NCBI RefSeq assembly: GCF_039912695.1
Contig: NZ_JBDSPJ010000023.1
Span: 132,910-196,909, forward strand
DNA: 64,000 nt
Source of the DNA: Pseudolysinimonas_A sp039912695
GTDB lineage: Bacteria > Actinomycetota > Actinomycetes > Actinomycetales > Microbacteriaceae
Direction of reading: 5' to 3'
Both the position numbers and the translations under genes were made by a program. Positions 34,634 to 42,652 of the stretch are shown here, piece after piece. The notes under the pieces were generated by a model. That model saw nothing but the letters and a program-made list of their open reading frames with translations. It did not search any database and was not told the DNA's origin. The stretch's first letter is position 1. Every line of letters begins with the position of its first letter.

Positions 34634-35590
34634 CTACTCGCCCACCGGTGGGGTGCCGTGGCTGTGGAACGTGGAGATCGTCTTCATCCCCCACGCCTGA
34701 CCCTTCGCGCGCTCGGCTTCGCTCCACTCGATCGTGCGCCAGTCCGGTGCGAGCATGAGCCGCGCACCAGCGTTGGCGAACTCGATCCGGTTGCCGCCGG
34801 GTTCGTAGACGTAGAGGAAGAAGGTCTGCTGGATCGCGTGCTTGTGCGGGCCAGACTCGATGTGGATGCCGTTCTCGAGAAAGATGTCGGCCCCCTTCAA
34901 GATGTCTTCTCGGGTGTCGGTCGCGAACGCGATGTGGTGCAAGCGCCCCGTGCTGCCGGTGTTATCGGCTGAGTAGACCAGGTCGTAGGACTTGTTCGTG
35001 AAGTGGAACCACTGGGCCGAGATCTCGCCGGAGTCGAGCCGGATCTGCTCGGTCGGTTCCCCGCCTAGGGCCTGTTCGATGAACACGCCGTTCTCCTCGA
35101 CATCCTTCGCGAGATAGTTCACGTGATCGAGTCGGCGGGCGTTGATGCCGAATCCGGGGAAGCGGTCCGCCTGGTTCTTCAAGGCGGGACCCTCGCCCTC
35201 AGGCGCCGTGAACCATTCGGTGTCGTAGTAGATCTCCATGGGGTGGCCATCGGGATCGGTGAAGGCGTAACTGCGGCCCACGCCCTGCTCGCCGTCTTTC
35301 CAGCCGACTCCGCGGCCGGCATCCTCGATGGCCCGAACCCGCCTCTCGAGCGCCTCGGGGCTTGCCGCCCTGAGCGCGACTCGACCGACGCCCGACGCGG
35401 GGGCGGCGGTGAGTTTCAGGGTGTAGCGCTCGTAGTCATCCCAGGCGTGCAGGAACACCGAGTCCCCGTCGGCGGCGACTTCGCGCATTCCGAGCAGTCG
35501 GGTGAAGAACCATCTGCTCTTCTCGAACTCAGAGGTCAGTAGCTCGACGTGTCCGAGGTGGGCGATATCGCCGAAGGCCGGTGTTCTCAT
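34634..35590 (-). CDS. Type I (VOC-fold) extradiol ring-cleavage dioxygenase
   Basis: A 318-residue two-domain vicinal-oxygen-chelate protein. Domain 1 starts IAHLGHVELLTSEFEKSRWFFTRLLGM; domain 2 starts RRLDHVNYLAKDV. The Fe(II) ligands of type I extradiol enzymes can be placed at His156 (LDHVN), His218/219 (RLHHIAF) and Glu270 (NRIEF), and the GGNRIEFANAG signature fits the PROSITE-type extradiol motif. The neighbours encode the 4-oxalomesaconate steps, so the expected substrate is gallate or protocatechuate; known gallate and protocatechuate 4,5-dioxygenases are type II (LigB fold), so this would be an alternative enzyme. Catechol or 2,3-dihydroxybiphenyl-type substrates remain possible. 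It is the last gene of the minus-strand operon, 23 bases after the tautomerase. Confidence 0.87.
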   Translation of the reverse strand: MRTPAFGDIAHLGHVELLTSEFEKSRWFFTRLLGMREVAADGDSVFLHAWDDYERYTLKLTAAPASGVGRVALRAASPEALERRVRAIEDAGRGVGWKDGEQGVGRSYAFTDPDGHPMEIYYDTEWFTAPEGEGPALKNQADRFPGFGINARRLDHVNYLAKDVEENGVFIEQALGGEPTEQIRLDSGEISAQWFHFTNKSYDLVYSADNTGSTGRLHHIAFATDTREDILKGADIFLENGIHIESGPHKHAIQQTFFLYVYEPGGNRIEFANAGARLMLAPDWRTIEWSEAERAKGQAWGMKTISTFHSHGTPPVGE

Positions 35591-35613
35591 GATGAATCCT
35601 GTCTGTGAAAGAG

Positions 35614-36693
35614 TCAGATCGGTCGGGGAAAGACGACGCCGTCGAAAAGCTTTCGGGCGGTGCGGACGTTGCCCGACGCGATGACCTGGGTGCCATCCAT
35701 GTCGATCACGACATCAAGGTGACCGGTCGGATGTTCGATGCGGAACTGACCGCCGGGAGCCGGGAGTCGAGCGAAGTCGTACCCCACCGCCCCCGGAATC
35801 GAAACTCCGGCGGCGACGGTGAGAGCTCCCAGAACGCCGATTGAGGTGTGCACCTTTACGGGCAGGAAGCTGCGGGTGGCGATGACGCCATCCTCGCGCG
35901 GGGGCGAGAGCAGAACCACCTTCGGAACCGTCGCCTTCGACACATCGCCCATCCCCATGGCGGCTGCGGCGGCGGTACGGATGGCGTGCAGTCGCTCGTT
36001 GAGGGCCACGTCGGCTTCGAGCTGATCCGGTGACTCGGCTCCGGTGAGGCCCAGGTCGGCGGCGGCGATGAGGACTGTCGGCATCCCGTTGTCAACGCAC
36101 GTGACGGCGACGCCCTCGAACGTGTCGTGCACGTTGCCGGTCGGCAGCAATGACCCGGTCGACGACCCCGCCGTATCGGCGAAGTCGATCCGCACGGCGG
36201 CGGCCGTCCCGGGTACCCCGTCGATCGAGGTGTCTCCGCGGTAGTCGGGTGACCCGCCGGGCGTTGGGAAGGTCGCGGCCGCGATCGAACCCGAGTTCAC
36301 CATTCGGATGCGCACGGTCGTGGAGTCGCCGCGCGCCGCCACGAGGCCTCGCTCGACGGCGAACGGCCCGACCCCGGCCAGGATGTTGCCGCAGTTCTGG
36401 CGGTCGGTCACGATCGGCTCATTGACGAGCACCTGAAGAAAGAGGTAGTCGACGTCGGTCGACGGGTCGGTGGATCTCGAGACGATCGCGACCTTGCTGG
36501 TGAGTGGATCGGCGCCGCCGATTCCGTCGATCTGGCGCGGATCGGGGCTCCCCATGATCGCCAGCAACAGTCGGTCGCGCTCGGCGACATCCGCGGGAAG
36601 GTCTTCAGCCAGGAAGTAGGCCCCCTTCGAGGTCCCACCGCGCATCATCATGCAGCGGATGCCGTCAGAACCGATGCCCTCAGAACTAGGCAT
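35614..36693 (-). CDS. 4-oxalomesaconate tautomerase, PrpF family (GalD-like)
   Basis: A 359-residue PrpF-fold protein: GIRCMMMRGGTSKGAYFLAEDLP at the N-terminus, PLTSKVAIVSRS, RQNCGNILAGVGPFAVERGLV with a conserved Cys, and GMPTVLI. The PrpF family includes aconitate isomerases and GalD, which converts the keto and enol forms of 4-oxalomesaconate in gallate degradation. The adjacent hydratase and aldolase genes make the GalD function the best reading. Its start overlaps the aldolase stop by eight bases, so translation is coupled. Confidence 0.87.
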   Translation of the reverse strand: MPSSEGIGSDGIRCMMMRGGTSKGAYFLAEDLPADVAERDRLLLAIMGSPDPRQIDGIGGADPLTSKVAIVSRSTDPSTDVDYLFLQVLVNEPIVTDRQNCGNILAGVGPFAVERGLVAARGDSTTVRIRMVNSGSIAAATFPTPGGSPDYRGDTSIDGVPGTAAAVRIDFADTAGSSTGSLLPTGNVHDTFEGVAVTCVDNGMPTVLIAAADLGLTGAESPDQLEADVALNERLHAIRTAAAAAMGMGDVSKATVPKVVLLSPPREDGVIATRSFLPVKVHTSIGVLGALTVAAGVSIPGAVGYDFARLPAPGGQFRIEHPTGHLDVVIDMDGTQVIASGNVRTARKLFDGVVFPRPI

Positions 36694-37375
36694 TGGACGC
36701 CTTCACGTACTCGACACCAAGGTCGGCGAGCACCCCGCGAAGGTTGTTGCGATCGAGGCTGAGCTCGCCGTTCTGGTAGGCAAGGCGGGATTCGGCCTCT
36801 TTGAGAGTGCGGGCCTCGGATGCCGCGATCGCACCCTCGACGGTTTCGCGCGGAATACACAGCACGCCATCGTCGTCAGCAACGATCGCATCGCCCGGAT
36901 GGACGACGACGCCGCCGACCAGGATCGGGATGTTGACGGAACCCGCTGTCGCTTTCACGGTGCCCTGCGCGTTCTGCGCACCCGCCCAGACCGGAAATCC
37001 CAGTTCGCGCAGCTCGGCAACGTCGCGGACACCGCCTGTGGTCACCAGGCCGCGTACTCCCCGATGCCGCAGTGCGGTGGCGAACAACTCACCGAACGAC
37101 CCGTCGAGTGACGGCGACACCGTCGTGACGACGAGCACATCACCGGGGCGGCACTGCTCGACCGCGGCGTGGATCATGAGATTGTCACCCGGCCAACTCA
37201 GCACGGTGACGGCTGCGCCGGCGATGCGGGCGCCATCCTGAATCGGGCGCAGGCCGGTGCCGACCAGTCCCGTGCGACCGATCGCCTCGTGAACGGTGGC
37301 GACACCGAACGTCGCGAGCGCGTCGAGCTGGTCGAGGGGCGTGCGCGGTGGGTCGGTGACGACGACAGTTCTCAT
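36686..37375 (-). CDS. 4-carboxy-4-hydroxy-2-oxoadipate aldolase, RraA-like fold (GalC/LigK type)
   Basis: A 229-residue RraA/HMG-CHA aldolase family protein: TFGVATVHEAIGRTGLVGTGLRPIQDG at the N-terminus, then GELFATALRHRGVRGLVTTGGVRDVAELRELGFPVWA, which holds the Arg and Asp that bind divalent metal and pyruvate enolate. It would split 4-carboxy-4-hydroxy-2-oxoadipate to pyruvate and oxaloacetate, the last step of the gallate/protocatechuate 4,5-cleavage pathway. The usual D-G of the D-G-x-x-R-D motif reads T-G-G-V-R-D here, a minor variant. The start at 37375 overlaps the hydratase stop by four bases. Confidence 0.87.
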   Translation of the reverse strand: MRTVVVTDPPRTPLDQLDALATFGVATVHEAIGRTGLVGTGLRPIQDGARIAGAAVTVLSWPGDNLMIHAAVEQCRPGDVLVVTTVSPSLDGSFGELFATALRHRGVRGLVTTGGVRDVAELRELGFPVWAGAQNAQGTVKATAGSVNIPILVGGVVVHPGDAIVADDDGVLCIPRETVEGAIAASEARTLKEAESRLAYQNGELSLDRNNLRGVLADLGVEYVKASNA

Positions 37376-38109
37376 TCCAAGACATCCGTCACTTGCGGGT
37401 AGTACCGCATGAACGCTTCGCCCTTGGTGTCCGAGGACAACCCGAGGTTCGGGCCGGCGTTTCGGCGAACCTGCACTCCGCGGCGCACCGCGAGGTCGCT
37501 GTAGTAGTCCCACATGTGCTGCTGGGCGGGGAGGCAGCGCATGGCCGCCTCCTTGGCTGGGAATGCCGCGGTGATGTCGAGAAGCACGTTCGGCTTGAAG
37601 TCGCTTTGCTCGGGCTGGTGCGGCTCGAAGAAGAACACCGGGGGCGCACCGAGCGGCTCACCGGGCCCCGGATAGCCGATCGCCTGCGCCAGGATTCTGG
37701 CCTGAATGGCCATCCGGGCGGCGGCTGGGTGGTCGCCGTTGTACGGGTCAGACAGTGGATGCGTCAGCACGACCGTCGGAACGATCCGCCGATAGACCTC
37801 GACCAGGCGATCCGTGAGTTCCGCGGATTCCAGCAGGGGGTAGTCGCCTGCATCGAGAAACTCGATCTCGGCGCCGAGCGCTGCCGCTGCCGCTTCGGCC
37901 TCGGCGCGCCGCATCCCTTTGATCTCGTCGAGGGTCTTGCCGGCCAGCCACTGACTTGCGGACTCGCCGCGCTCGCCGTACGTGAGGCAGACGATCACGG
38001 CTCGGTCGCCGCGCTGGGTGGCGGATGCGATCGCCCCCGCCGCTCGCCAGACGAAGTCGCCCGCGTGGGCGCTCACCACGAGCATGGTCCCCGTGCCAGC
38101 TGCGCTCAT
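37372..38109 (-). CDS. 4-oxalomesaconate hydratase, PIG-L/LmbE family (GalB-like)
   Basis: A 245-residue PIG-L-fold protein. The metal-binding N-terminus reads VVSAHAGDFVWRAAGAIA in place of the usual A-H-P-D-D, a form seen in the GalB/LigJ-type hydratases; GERGES, FLDAGDYPLL, DPYNGDHPAAARMA and FFEPHQPEQSDFKPNVLLDIT further match that branch. GalB is a Zn-dependent hydratase that adds water to 4-oxalomesaconate. The start MSAAGTGTM at 38109 has GGGAG six bases upstream and is the first gene of the minus-strand operon. A GntR-type palindrome lies 64 bases upstream. Confidence 0.9.
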   Translation of the reverse strand: MSAAGTGTMLVVSAHAGDFVWRAAGAIASATQRGDRAVIVCLTYGERGESASQWLAGKTLDEIKGMRRAEAEAAAAALGAEIEFLDAGDYPLLESAELTDRLVEVYRRIVPTVVLTHPLSDPYNGDHPAAARMAIQARILAQAIGYPGPGEPLGAPPVFFFEPHQPEQSDFKPNVLLDITAAFPAKEAAMRCLPAQQHMWDYYSDLAVRRGVQVRRNAGPNLGLSSDTKGEAFMRYYPQVTDVLE

Positions 38110-38172
38110 CGTCTGCTCCCTTGGTTGTCCTGACTCGGTCACAGCAAACCACGCCCGACGATCATCGGCAAG

Positions 38173-38184
38173 ATTGTCTGCAAT
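38173..38184. promoter_or_regulatory. Candidate GntR/FCD operator ATTGT-CT-GCAAT
   Basis: In the 164-base divergent region between the hydratase and O-demethylase genes. It shares ATTGT-N2-RCAAT with the perfect palindrome at 33925-33936, with one arm mismatch. One regulator could thus control both transcription units. Confidence 0.5.
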
Positions 38185-38273
38185 GTTGTTGACGACTTCT
38201 GTCACGCGGCGGTAGCGTCCGGTGTATCAACTCGCTATCGAGATAGTGATTGCCAGCAGAAAGCGCGAGACAC

Positions 38274-39674
38274 ATGGCCCCGAAAAACCTTCAGGAAGTC
38301 CTGGATGCCGCAGGCAACACCGTCGAGCTGCTGCGCAATTCGCAGCTCGGCACCTACATCTACCCGGTTGTGCCGGCGGAGTTCACCAACTGGCGACGCG
38401 AACAGCGGGCCTGGCGCGAGACAGCCGTGCTGTACGACCAGTCGCATCACATGGACAACCTCTTCATTAAGGGCAAAGACGCCCTGCGGCTGATCTCCGA
38501 ACTCGGCATCAACTCGTTCGCGAACTTCCCGGTAAACATCGCGAAGCAGTTCGTCCCGGTCGCGTCGAATGGCGGCGTGGTCGGTGACGGCATCCTGTTC
38601 CACGAAGCCGACGACGAGTACGTCTACGTCGGTCGTGCTCCGGTCGCAAACTGGCTTCAGTTCCACGGGTCGACGGGTGGTTACGACGTCGAAATGGTCG
38701 TCGATCGGCGCTCACCGTCGCGCCCCTACGGCAAGGCCGTCAGCCGCAAATACTGGCGCTACCAGATCCAGGGGCCGAACGCCTGGCCGATCATCGAGAA
38801 GCTGCAGGGTTCATCGGTCGAACAGGTGAAGTTCTTCCACATGGGATTCCTCACCATTGACGGCACCCAGGTGCACACTCTGCGTCACGGCATGGCCGGC
38901 GCACCGGGGCTTGAACTCTGGGGTCCCTACGAAGACGCCGAGCGGATTCGGAACGCGATCCTGGAGGCGGGGCGCGAGTTCGGCATCGAGGCGGTCGGGT
39001 CGCGCGCCTACTCGTCGAACACGCTGGAATCCGGATGGATCCCGTCGCCACTCCCGTCGATCTACACCGGCGACGCCGAGCGGGCTTACCGGGAATGGCT
39101 CCCCGCTGACAGTTATGAAGCAACGAACGCGCTGGCGGGTTCGTTTGAGTCGGACAACATCGAGGACTACTACCTCAACCCGTGGGAGCTCGGGTACGGC
39201 TCGTTCGTCAAGTTCGACCACGATTTCATCGGTCGCGAGGCTCTCGAGAAGATCGTTCCCGAGCAGCAGCGCAAGAAGGTGACGCTCGCCTGGAACCGCG
39301 AAGACCTGGGCGAGATCATGACGTCGGTTCTCGACGACGAGTCGGACTCAGCGCAATTCTTCGACCTGCCGAACGCGAACTACGGCTCATCGAACTTCGA
39401 CTCCGTGGTCGACGCCGACGGCACCGTCGTCGGTGCATCCCTCTTCACCGGCTACAGCGCGAACGAGCGTCGCGGTCTTTCGCTCGCGACCATCGATCCG
39501 AAGATCGAACTCGGCACCGAGTTGCGCGTGCTGTGGGGCGAGAGCCCGAACAGCAAGAAGACCACGGTGCAGCCGCACACGCAGCGCGCGGTCCGCGTGG
39601 TGGTGAGCCCGGCCCCGTACGCCGTGACGGCTCGCACCGAGTACCACGGTGGGTGGCGCTCGACGGGGAGTTGA
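38274..39674 (+). CDS. LigM-like tetrahydrofolate-dependent aromatic O-demethylase (GcvT fold)
   Basis: A 466-residue aminomethyltransferase-fold protein. It matches the vanillate/3-O-methylgallate demethylase LigM and the syringate demethylase DesA branch rather than glycine-cleavage GcvT: NLQEVLDAAGNTVELLRNSQLGTYIYPVV at the N-terminus, LYDQSHHMDNLFIKGKDALRL, then VGRAPVANWLQFH, RTLRHGMAGAPGLELWGPYED in near form, and GSRAYSSNTLESGWIPSPLPSIYTGD. It would move the O-methyl group of an aromatic acid to tetrahydrofolate. The start MAPKNLQ at 38274 is preferred to a TTG eight codons upstream. It is transcribed divergently from the cleavage operon. The exact substrate (vanillate, 3-O-methylgallate or syringate) is not decided by sequence; the gallate-type neighbours favour 3-O-methylgallate. 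Confidence 0.9.
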   Translation: MAPKNLQEVLDAAGNTVELLRNSQLGTYIYPVVPAEFTNWRREQRAWRETAVLYDQSHHMDNLFIKGKDALRLISELGINSFANFPVNIAKQFVPVASNGGVVGDGILFHEADDEYVYVGRAPVANWLQFHGSTGGYDVEMVVDRRSPSRPYGKAVSRKYWRYQIQGPNAWPIIEKLQGSSVEQVKFFHMGFLTIDGTQVHTLRHGMAGAPGLELWGPYEDAERIRNAILEAGREFGIEAVGSRAYSSNTLESGWIPSPLPSIYTGDAERAYREWLPADSYEATNALAGSFESDNIEDYYLNPWELGYGSFVKFDHDFIGREALEKIVPEQQRKKVTLAWNREDLGEIMTSVLDDESDSAQFFDLPNANYGSSNFDSVVDADGTVVGASLFTGYSANERRGLSLATIDPKIELGTELRVLWGESPNSKKTTVQPHTQRAVRVVVSPAPYAVTARTEYHGGWRSTGS

Positions 39675-39725
39675 GTTGTACGGGACCGTCGGGATCGAGG
39701 AGCCGCGCCTAGAATCGTGCGGTCA

Positions 39726-39800
39726 GCCTCTGTAGCTCAATGGAAGAGCAGTTCCGTCCTAAGGAAACGGTTGGGAGTTCGAGTCTCTCCAGGGGCACCA
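39726..39800 (+). tRNA. tRNA-Arg (anticodon CCT), CCA encoded
   Basis: Acceptor GCCTCTG pairs with CAGGGGC (one G-T pair); D-arm AGCTCAATGGAAGAGC; anticodon loop GTCCTAA gives CCT (codon AGG); T-arm GGGAGTTCGAGTCTCTCC; A discriminator then CCA at 39798-39800. The anticodon stem has one mismatch at its base (G-A). Confidence 0.94.
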
Positions 39801-39963
39801 AATGTCGCGCGTGTCGTTCGACAACCGCGCCGAGGCCCAGCCCGCCGCGAGCCGCTTCCGTACCCAGGACAGAAGGGTGACCTTGGGGACGCGACGCGCG
39901 CGGGTCGTTGGGAATAACTTTGCGCCAGCGGGCCGCGGAGTGACAGTGAGTTAGAGACGGGAA

Positions 39964-40003
39964 GGGGCTGCCGTGCTGAGAGAGCTCTCAGAACGGCAGC
40001 CCC
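39964..40003 (-). terminator. Strong hairpin after the MFS exporter gene
   Basis: GGGGCTGCCGT (39964-39974) pairs with ACGGCAGCCCC (39993-40003), and the inner CTGAGAG pairs with CTCTCAG around a two-base turn: 18 bp with one mismatch. It lies 24 bases beyond the exporter stop on the minus strand. T-runs are weak on both sides, so it may stop transcription from both directions. The rest of 39801-40026 shows nothing else. Confidence 0.75.
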
Positions 40004-40026
40004 GAAGATCGCCTGGGGGAGACGGT

Positions 40027-41544
40027 TTAGTGCACGACGACCGGCTCGGCATCCTTCACGCTGTCGGCGGCCGCGTGACCCGAGGTGAGTGAGACACCCT
40101 GTCCGCGCCGGCGGAACAGCAGGGCGGTGATGACGGCGCCCCCCGCGAAGATCGCGGCATCCCACCAGTACGCGGCGGCATATGACGTCACGGCGGCCTG
40201 CGCCACGACGAGGTCGCTCGGCGGAAGGTGATTGGCGACGTAGTCAGTTGCGACGGTGGCCGCGATCGTGTTGAGCAATGCGGTGCCGACCGATCCGCCG
40301 ACCTGCTGGCTGGTGTTCACCATCGCCGAGGAGACGCCGGCGAACTGGCGGTCGACGCCCAGGGTGGCAGTCTGCATCGCGGCGGGCATGATCGTGCCCA
40401 TCGTGAGGCCGAGCACCATGAGGGCTGGCAGCACGTTCGCGGCGTAGCTGCTGTCGAGGTCAAGGCGCGTGAGCAGCAGCATCCCGACGACGCCGAAGGC
40501 CATCCCGAACGGCACCATGATCTTCGGGCCGAGGCGGGGGAGCAGGAAGTTGGTCGAGATCTGTGCCGCGAGCACGAGCATCCCGATCATCGGCAGGAAC
40601 GCGAGACCGGTCTGGATCGGGCTGAAGCCCAGCGAGGTCTGCATGTAGTACGTCACGAACAGGAAGATGCCGAACATTCCGGCCCCGGCGATCATGACGG
40701 CTATGAACGCCGCCCCGCGGTTGCGGTCGAGCACGACCGACAGGGGGAGCAGGGGATGCTTCGCCTGCGTCTGCCAGACGACGAACGCGATCAAGAGGAT
40801 GCCGGCCGCGACCAGAACGCCCCAGGTGAGTGGCGAATCCCAGCCCTCGGTGACGGCGTTCGAGAAGCCGTAGACGATGCCGAACAGCGCACCCGAAATC
40901 AGGATGGTGCCCGGCACATCCAGGCGCGGGCGGGGTCCGGTGCGGAGGACGTTCGGTACGAACATCAGGGTGCCGACGACGGCGACGGCCGCGATGAAGA
41001 CGTTGATGTAGAGGTTCCAGCGCCAGTCGAGTTGTTCGGTGAGAACGCCGCCGAGCAGAAGGCCGACCGCCCCGCCGGCGCCAGCGATGGCCCCGAAGAC
41101 ACCGAACGCACGCGCCCGCTCCTTGGGGACCGTGAAGGTCGTGGTGAGCACGGCGAGTGCCGTCGGCGCGAGCAGCGCGGCGAAGGCACCCTGCAGGGCG
41201 CGGGCCGCGATGAGCACCTCGAACGTGGGAGCGGCCCCGCCGAGAGCCGACGCGAGGGCGAAGCCGACGAGTCCGATCAGGAAGGTGCGCTTGCGACCGA
41301 TCAGGTCGGAGACTCGACCGCCGAGAAGCAGGAGGCTGCCGAAGGCGAGGGAGTAGGCGGTGACGACCCACTGGCGGTCGCCATCCGAGAAGTGGAGTTC
41401 GCCCTGCGCGGAGGGCAGCGCGATGTTCACAACGGTCGCGTCAAGCACGACCATGAGCTGGGCGAGGCCGACCGCAACGAGGGTCAGCCAGCGCCGGGAG
41501 GAGACGGATGCCACGGTCGCGCCGGGCGTAGGAGTAGAAGACAT
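40027..41544 (-). CDS. MFS drug exporter, DHA2 (EmrB/QacA) family, 14 helices
   Basis: A 505-residue membrane protein with fourteen predicted helices. Helix 1 carries LAQLMVVLDATVVNIALPSAQ (the D-x-T-V-V-N-V/I-A-L-P motif of DHA2 drug:proton antiporters), followed by WVVTAYSLAFGSLLLLGGRVSDLIGRKRTFL (motif A) and GAIAGAGGAVGLLLGGVLTE (motif C). It probably exports a toxic compound with proton exchange. The start MSSTPTPGATV at 41544 is chosen because the longer frame runs through the operator. It is divergent from a TetR gene with a large palindrome between, so it is almost certainly repressed by that regulator. Confidence 0.94.
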   Translation of the reverse strand: MSSTPTPGATVASVSSRRWLTLVAVGLAQLMVVLDATVVNIALPSAQGELHFSDGDRQWVVTAYSLAFGSLLLLGGRVSDLIGRKRTFLIGLVGFALASALGGAAPTFEVLIAARALQGAFAALLAPTALAVLTTTFTVPKERARAFGVFGAIAGAGGAVGLLLGGVLTEQLDWRWNLYINVFIAAVAVVGTLMFVPNVLRTGPRPRLDVPGTILISGALFGIVYGFSNAVTEGWDSPLTWGVLVAAGILLIAFVVWQTQAKHPLLPLSVVLDRNRGAAFIAVMIAGAGMFGIFLFVTYYMQTSLGFSPIQTGLAFLPMIGMLVLAAQISTNFLLPRLGPKIMVPFGMAFGVVGMLLLTRLDLDSSYAANVLPALMVLGLTMGTIMPAAMQTATLGVDRQFAGVSSAMVNTSQQVGGSVGTALLNTIAATVATDYVANHLPPSDLVVAQAAVTSYAAAYWWDAAIFAGGAVITALLFRRRGQGVSLTSGHAAADSVKDAEPVVVH

Positions 41545-41550
41545 GAGGGA

Positions 41551-41586
41551 GACTATATACGAAACTCGCCAGTTTCGGATATAGTC
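41551..41586. promoter_or_regulatory. 36-bp palindromic operator, TetR/MFS intergenic region
   Basis: Arms GACTATAT and CGAAACT are repeated in reverse complement around a CGCC centre with one mismatched pair, so 34 of 36 positions are symmetric. It begins six bases upstream of the exporter ATG and lies 80 bases before the TetR ATG. This is a typical dimer or double-dimer site for a TetR repressor. Confidence 0.88.
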
Positions 41587-41666
41587 AGTTCTTGAACGTT
41601 TCGGTACCGATTCGCCTCCGGCTGATCGTGCACCATGAGGTGAAGAAACATGAGGAGGAAGCCGCA

Positions 41667-42338
41667 ATGACGCTGCTCGGACTCACCACCGACCCCGCCG
41701 AGTCGAACGCGCCCGTGCGCTCCGGCCGCAAGCGCGATCACAGTCGCGACCCTGAGATCCTCGCCGCCACCCTCGAGGTGCTGGCCGAGGAGGGCTACGA
41801 CAGGATGACCGTCGACATGGTGGCCTCGCGCGCCAAAGCGGGCAAAGCGACGCTCTACCGTCGTTGGCCCTCGAAGGCCGAACTCGTCATCGATGCCGTC
41901 GCGTGCATGAAGGGCGCGAGCTTCGACCCCGAAAACCTTCCCGACACCGGATCACTGCGCGGTGACCTGGTCGCGATGATCAAGACTCCGACGATGGAAG
42001 ATGGCGAGCGGAAGCTGCAGATCATGGCGGGAATCGTCTCGATGATCTCTCGGTCGCCAGAACTCGCGCTCGTTGCTCATCAGGCGTTTGTCGAGCCTCG
42101 CGCCGCCGTCACTCGCTTCTTCATCCAGCGTGCTGTCGAGCGAGGCGAGGTGTCGGCCGAGCACGATCTCGAGACGGTGGCGATCGTCGCCCCCGCAATG
42201 ACCGCCTATCGCGTGCTCATGCTGCGGCAACCGGTGACGCGCGACTTCATGATCTCTGTGATTGACGATGTGATCCTTCCCGCACTCGGTCTCGAGCAGA
42301 TGCACCAGGCCGTGGGGCGTGACAAGCTTTCGTCATGA
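41667..42338 (+). CDS. TetR/AcrR-family transcriptional repressor
   Basis: A 223-residue regulator. The N-terminal helix-turn-helix is ILAATLEVLAEEGYDRMTVDMVASRAKAGKATLYRRWPSKAELVIDAV, typical of TetR proteins with a C-terminal TetR_C ligand domain. The ATG at 41667 has GAGGAGG ahead. It is divergent from the MFS exporter, whose promoter region contains the 36-bp palindrome, so it most likely represses the exporter and itself until a drug-like ligand binds. Its stop overlaps the next small gene by four bases. Confidence 0.94.
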   Translation: MTLLGLTTDPAESNAPVRSGRKRDHSRDPEILAATLEVLAEEGYDRMTVDMVASRAKAGKATLYRRWPSKAELVIDAVACMKGASFDPENLPDTGSLRGDLVAMIKTPTMEDGERKLQIMAGIVSMISRSPELALVAHQAFVEPRAAVTRFFIQRAVERGEVSAEHDLETVAIVAPAMTAYRVLMLRQPVTRDFMISVIDDVILPALGLEQMHQAVGRDKLSS

Positions 42339-42544
42339 CCTCAGAGTTCGATCCTGAAGAAGTCGTCCGCCAGGTGACCGAGAGCCTCCGGGAGAAGTTC
42401 CCGTCGGCAAACCCGGCAGACGTCGAGCGGATCGTCGCCGAAGAGGTCGCGACTCTCGAGAAGCGCCCCGTGCACGACTACGTTTCGGTGCTGAGCGCGA
42501 AGGCCGCCAAGAAGCGCCTGAAGCTGCTCACCGCTCAGGACTGA
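42335..42544 (+). CDS. Small three-helix-bundle dimerisation protein
   Basis: A 69-residue acidic/basic helical protein, FDPEEVVRQVTESLREKFPSANPADVERIVAEEV, then LEKRPVHDYVSVLSAKAAKKRLKLL. This matches the three-helix bundle dimerisation domain family found in many Actinobacteria as short single-domain proteins. Function is unknown. It overlaps the TetR stop codon (ATGA), so it is made together with the repressor. Confidence 0.8.
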   Translation: MTSEFDPEEVVRQVTESLREKFPSANPADVERIVAEEVATLEKRPVHDYVSVLSAKAAKKRLKLLTAQD

Positions 42545-42652
42545 CCTCGAGCCCAGAAGGTCGCCGCGCCCGCATCCACCATCATGAGGCCGACAGTACT
42601 CGCGCGGGACCGGGGTCTCGATGACCCGGCTGACGTCGGGCAGACTGTCGGG

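Noticed and set aside
39726..39800. tRNA-Arg as the attachment site of an integrated aromatic-degradation island
   Set aside because: The cluster lies on the 5' side of the tRNA, no integrase is present and no copy of the tRNA 3' end was seen near 33 kb.
40027..41544. MFS gene as importer for the aromatic cluster
   Set aside because: Motifs place it with DHA2 drug exporters, and it has its own TetR regulator and operator.
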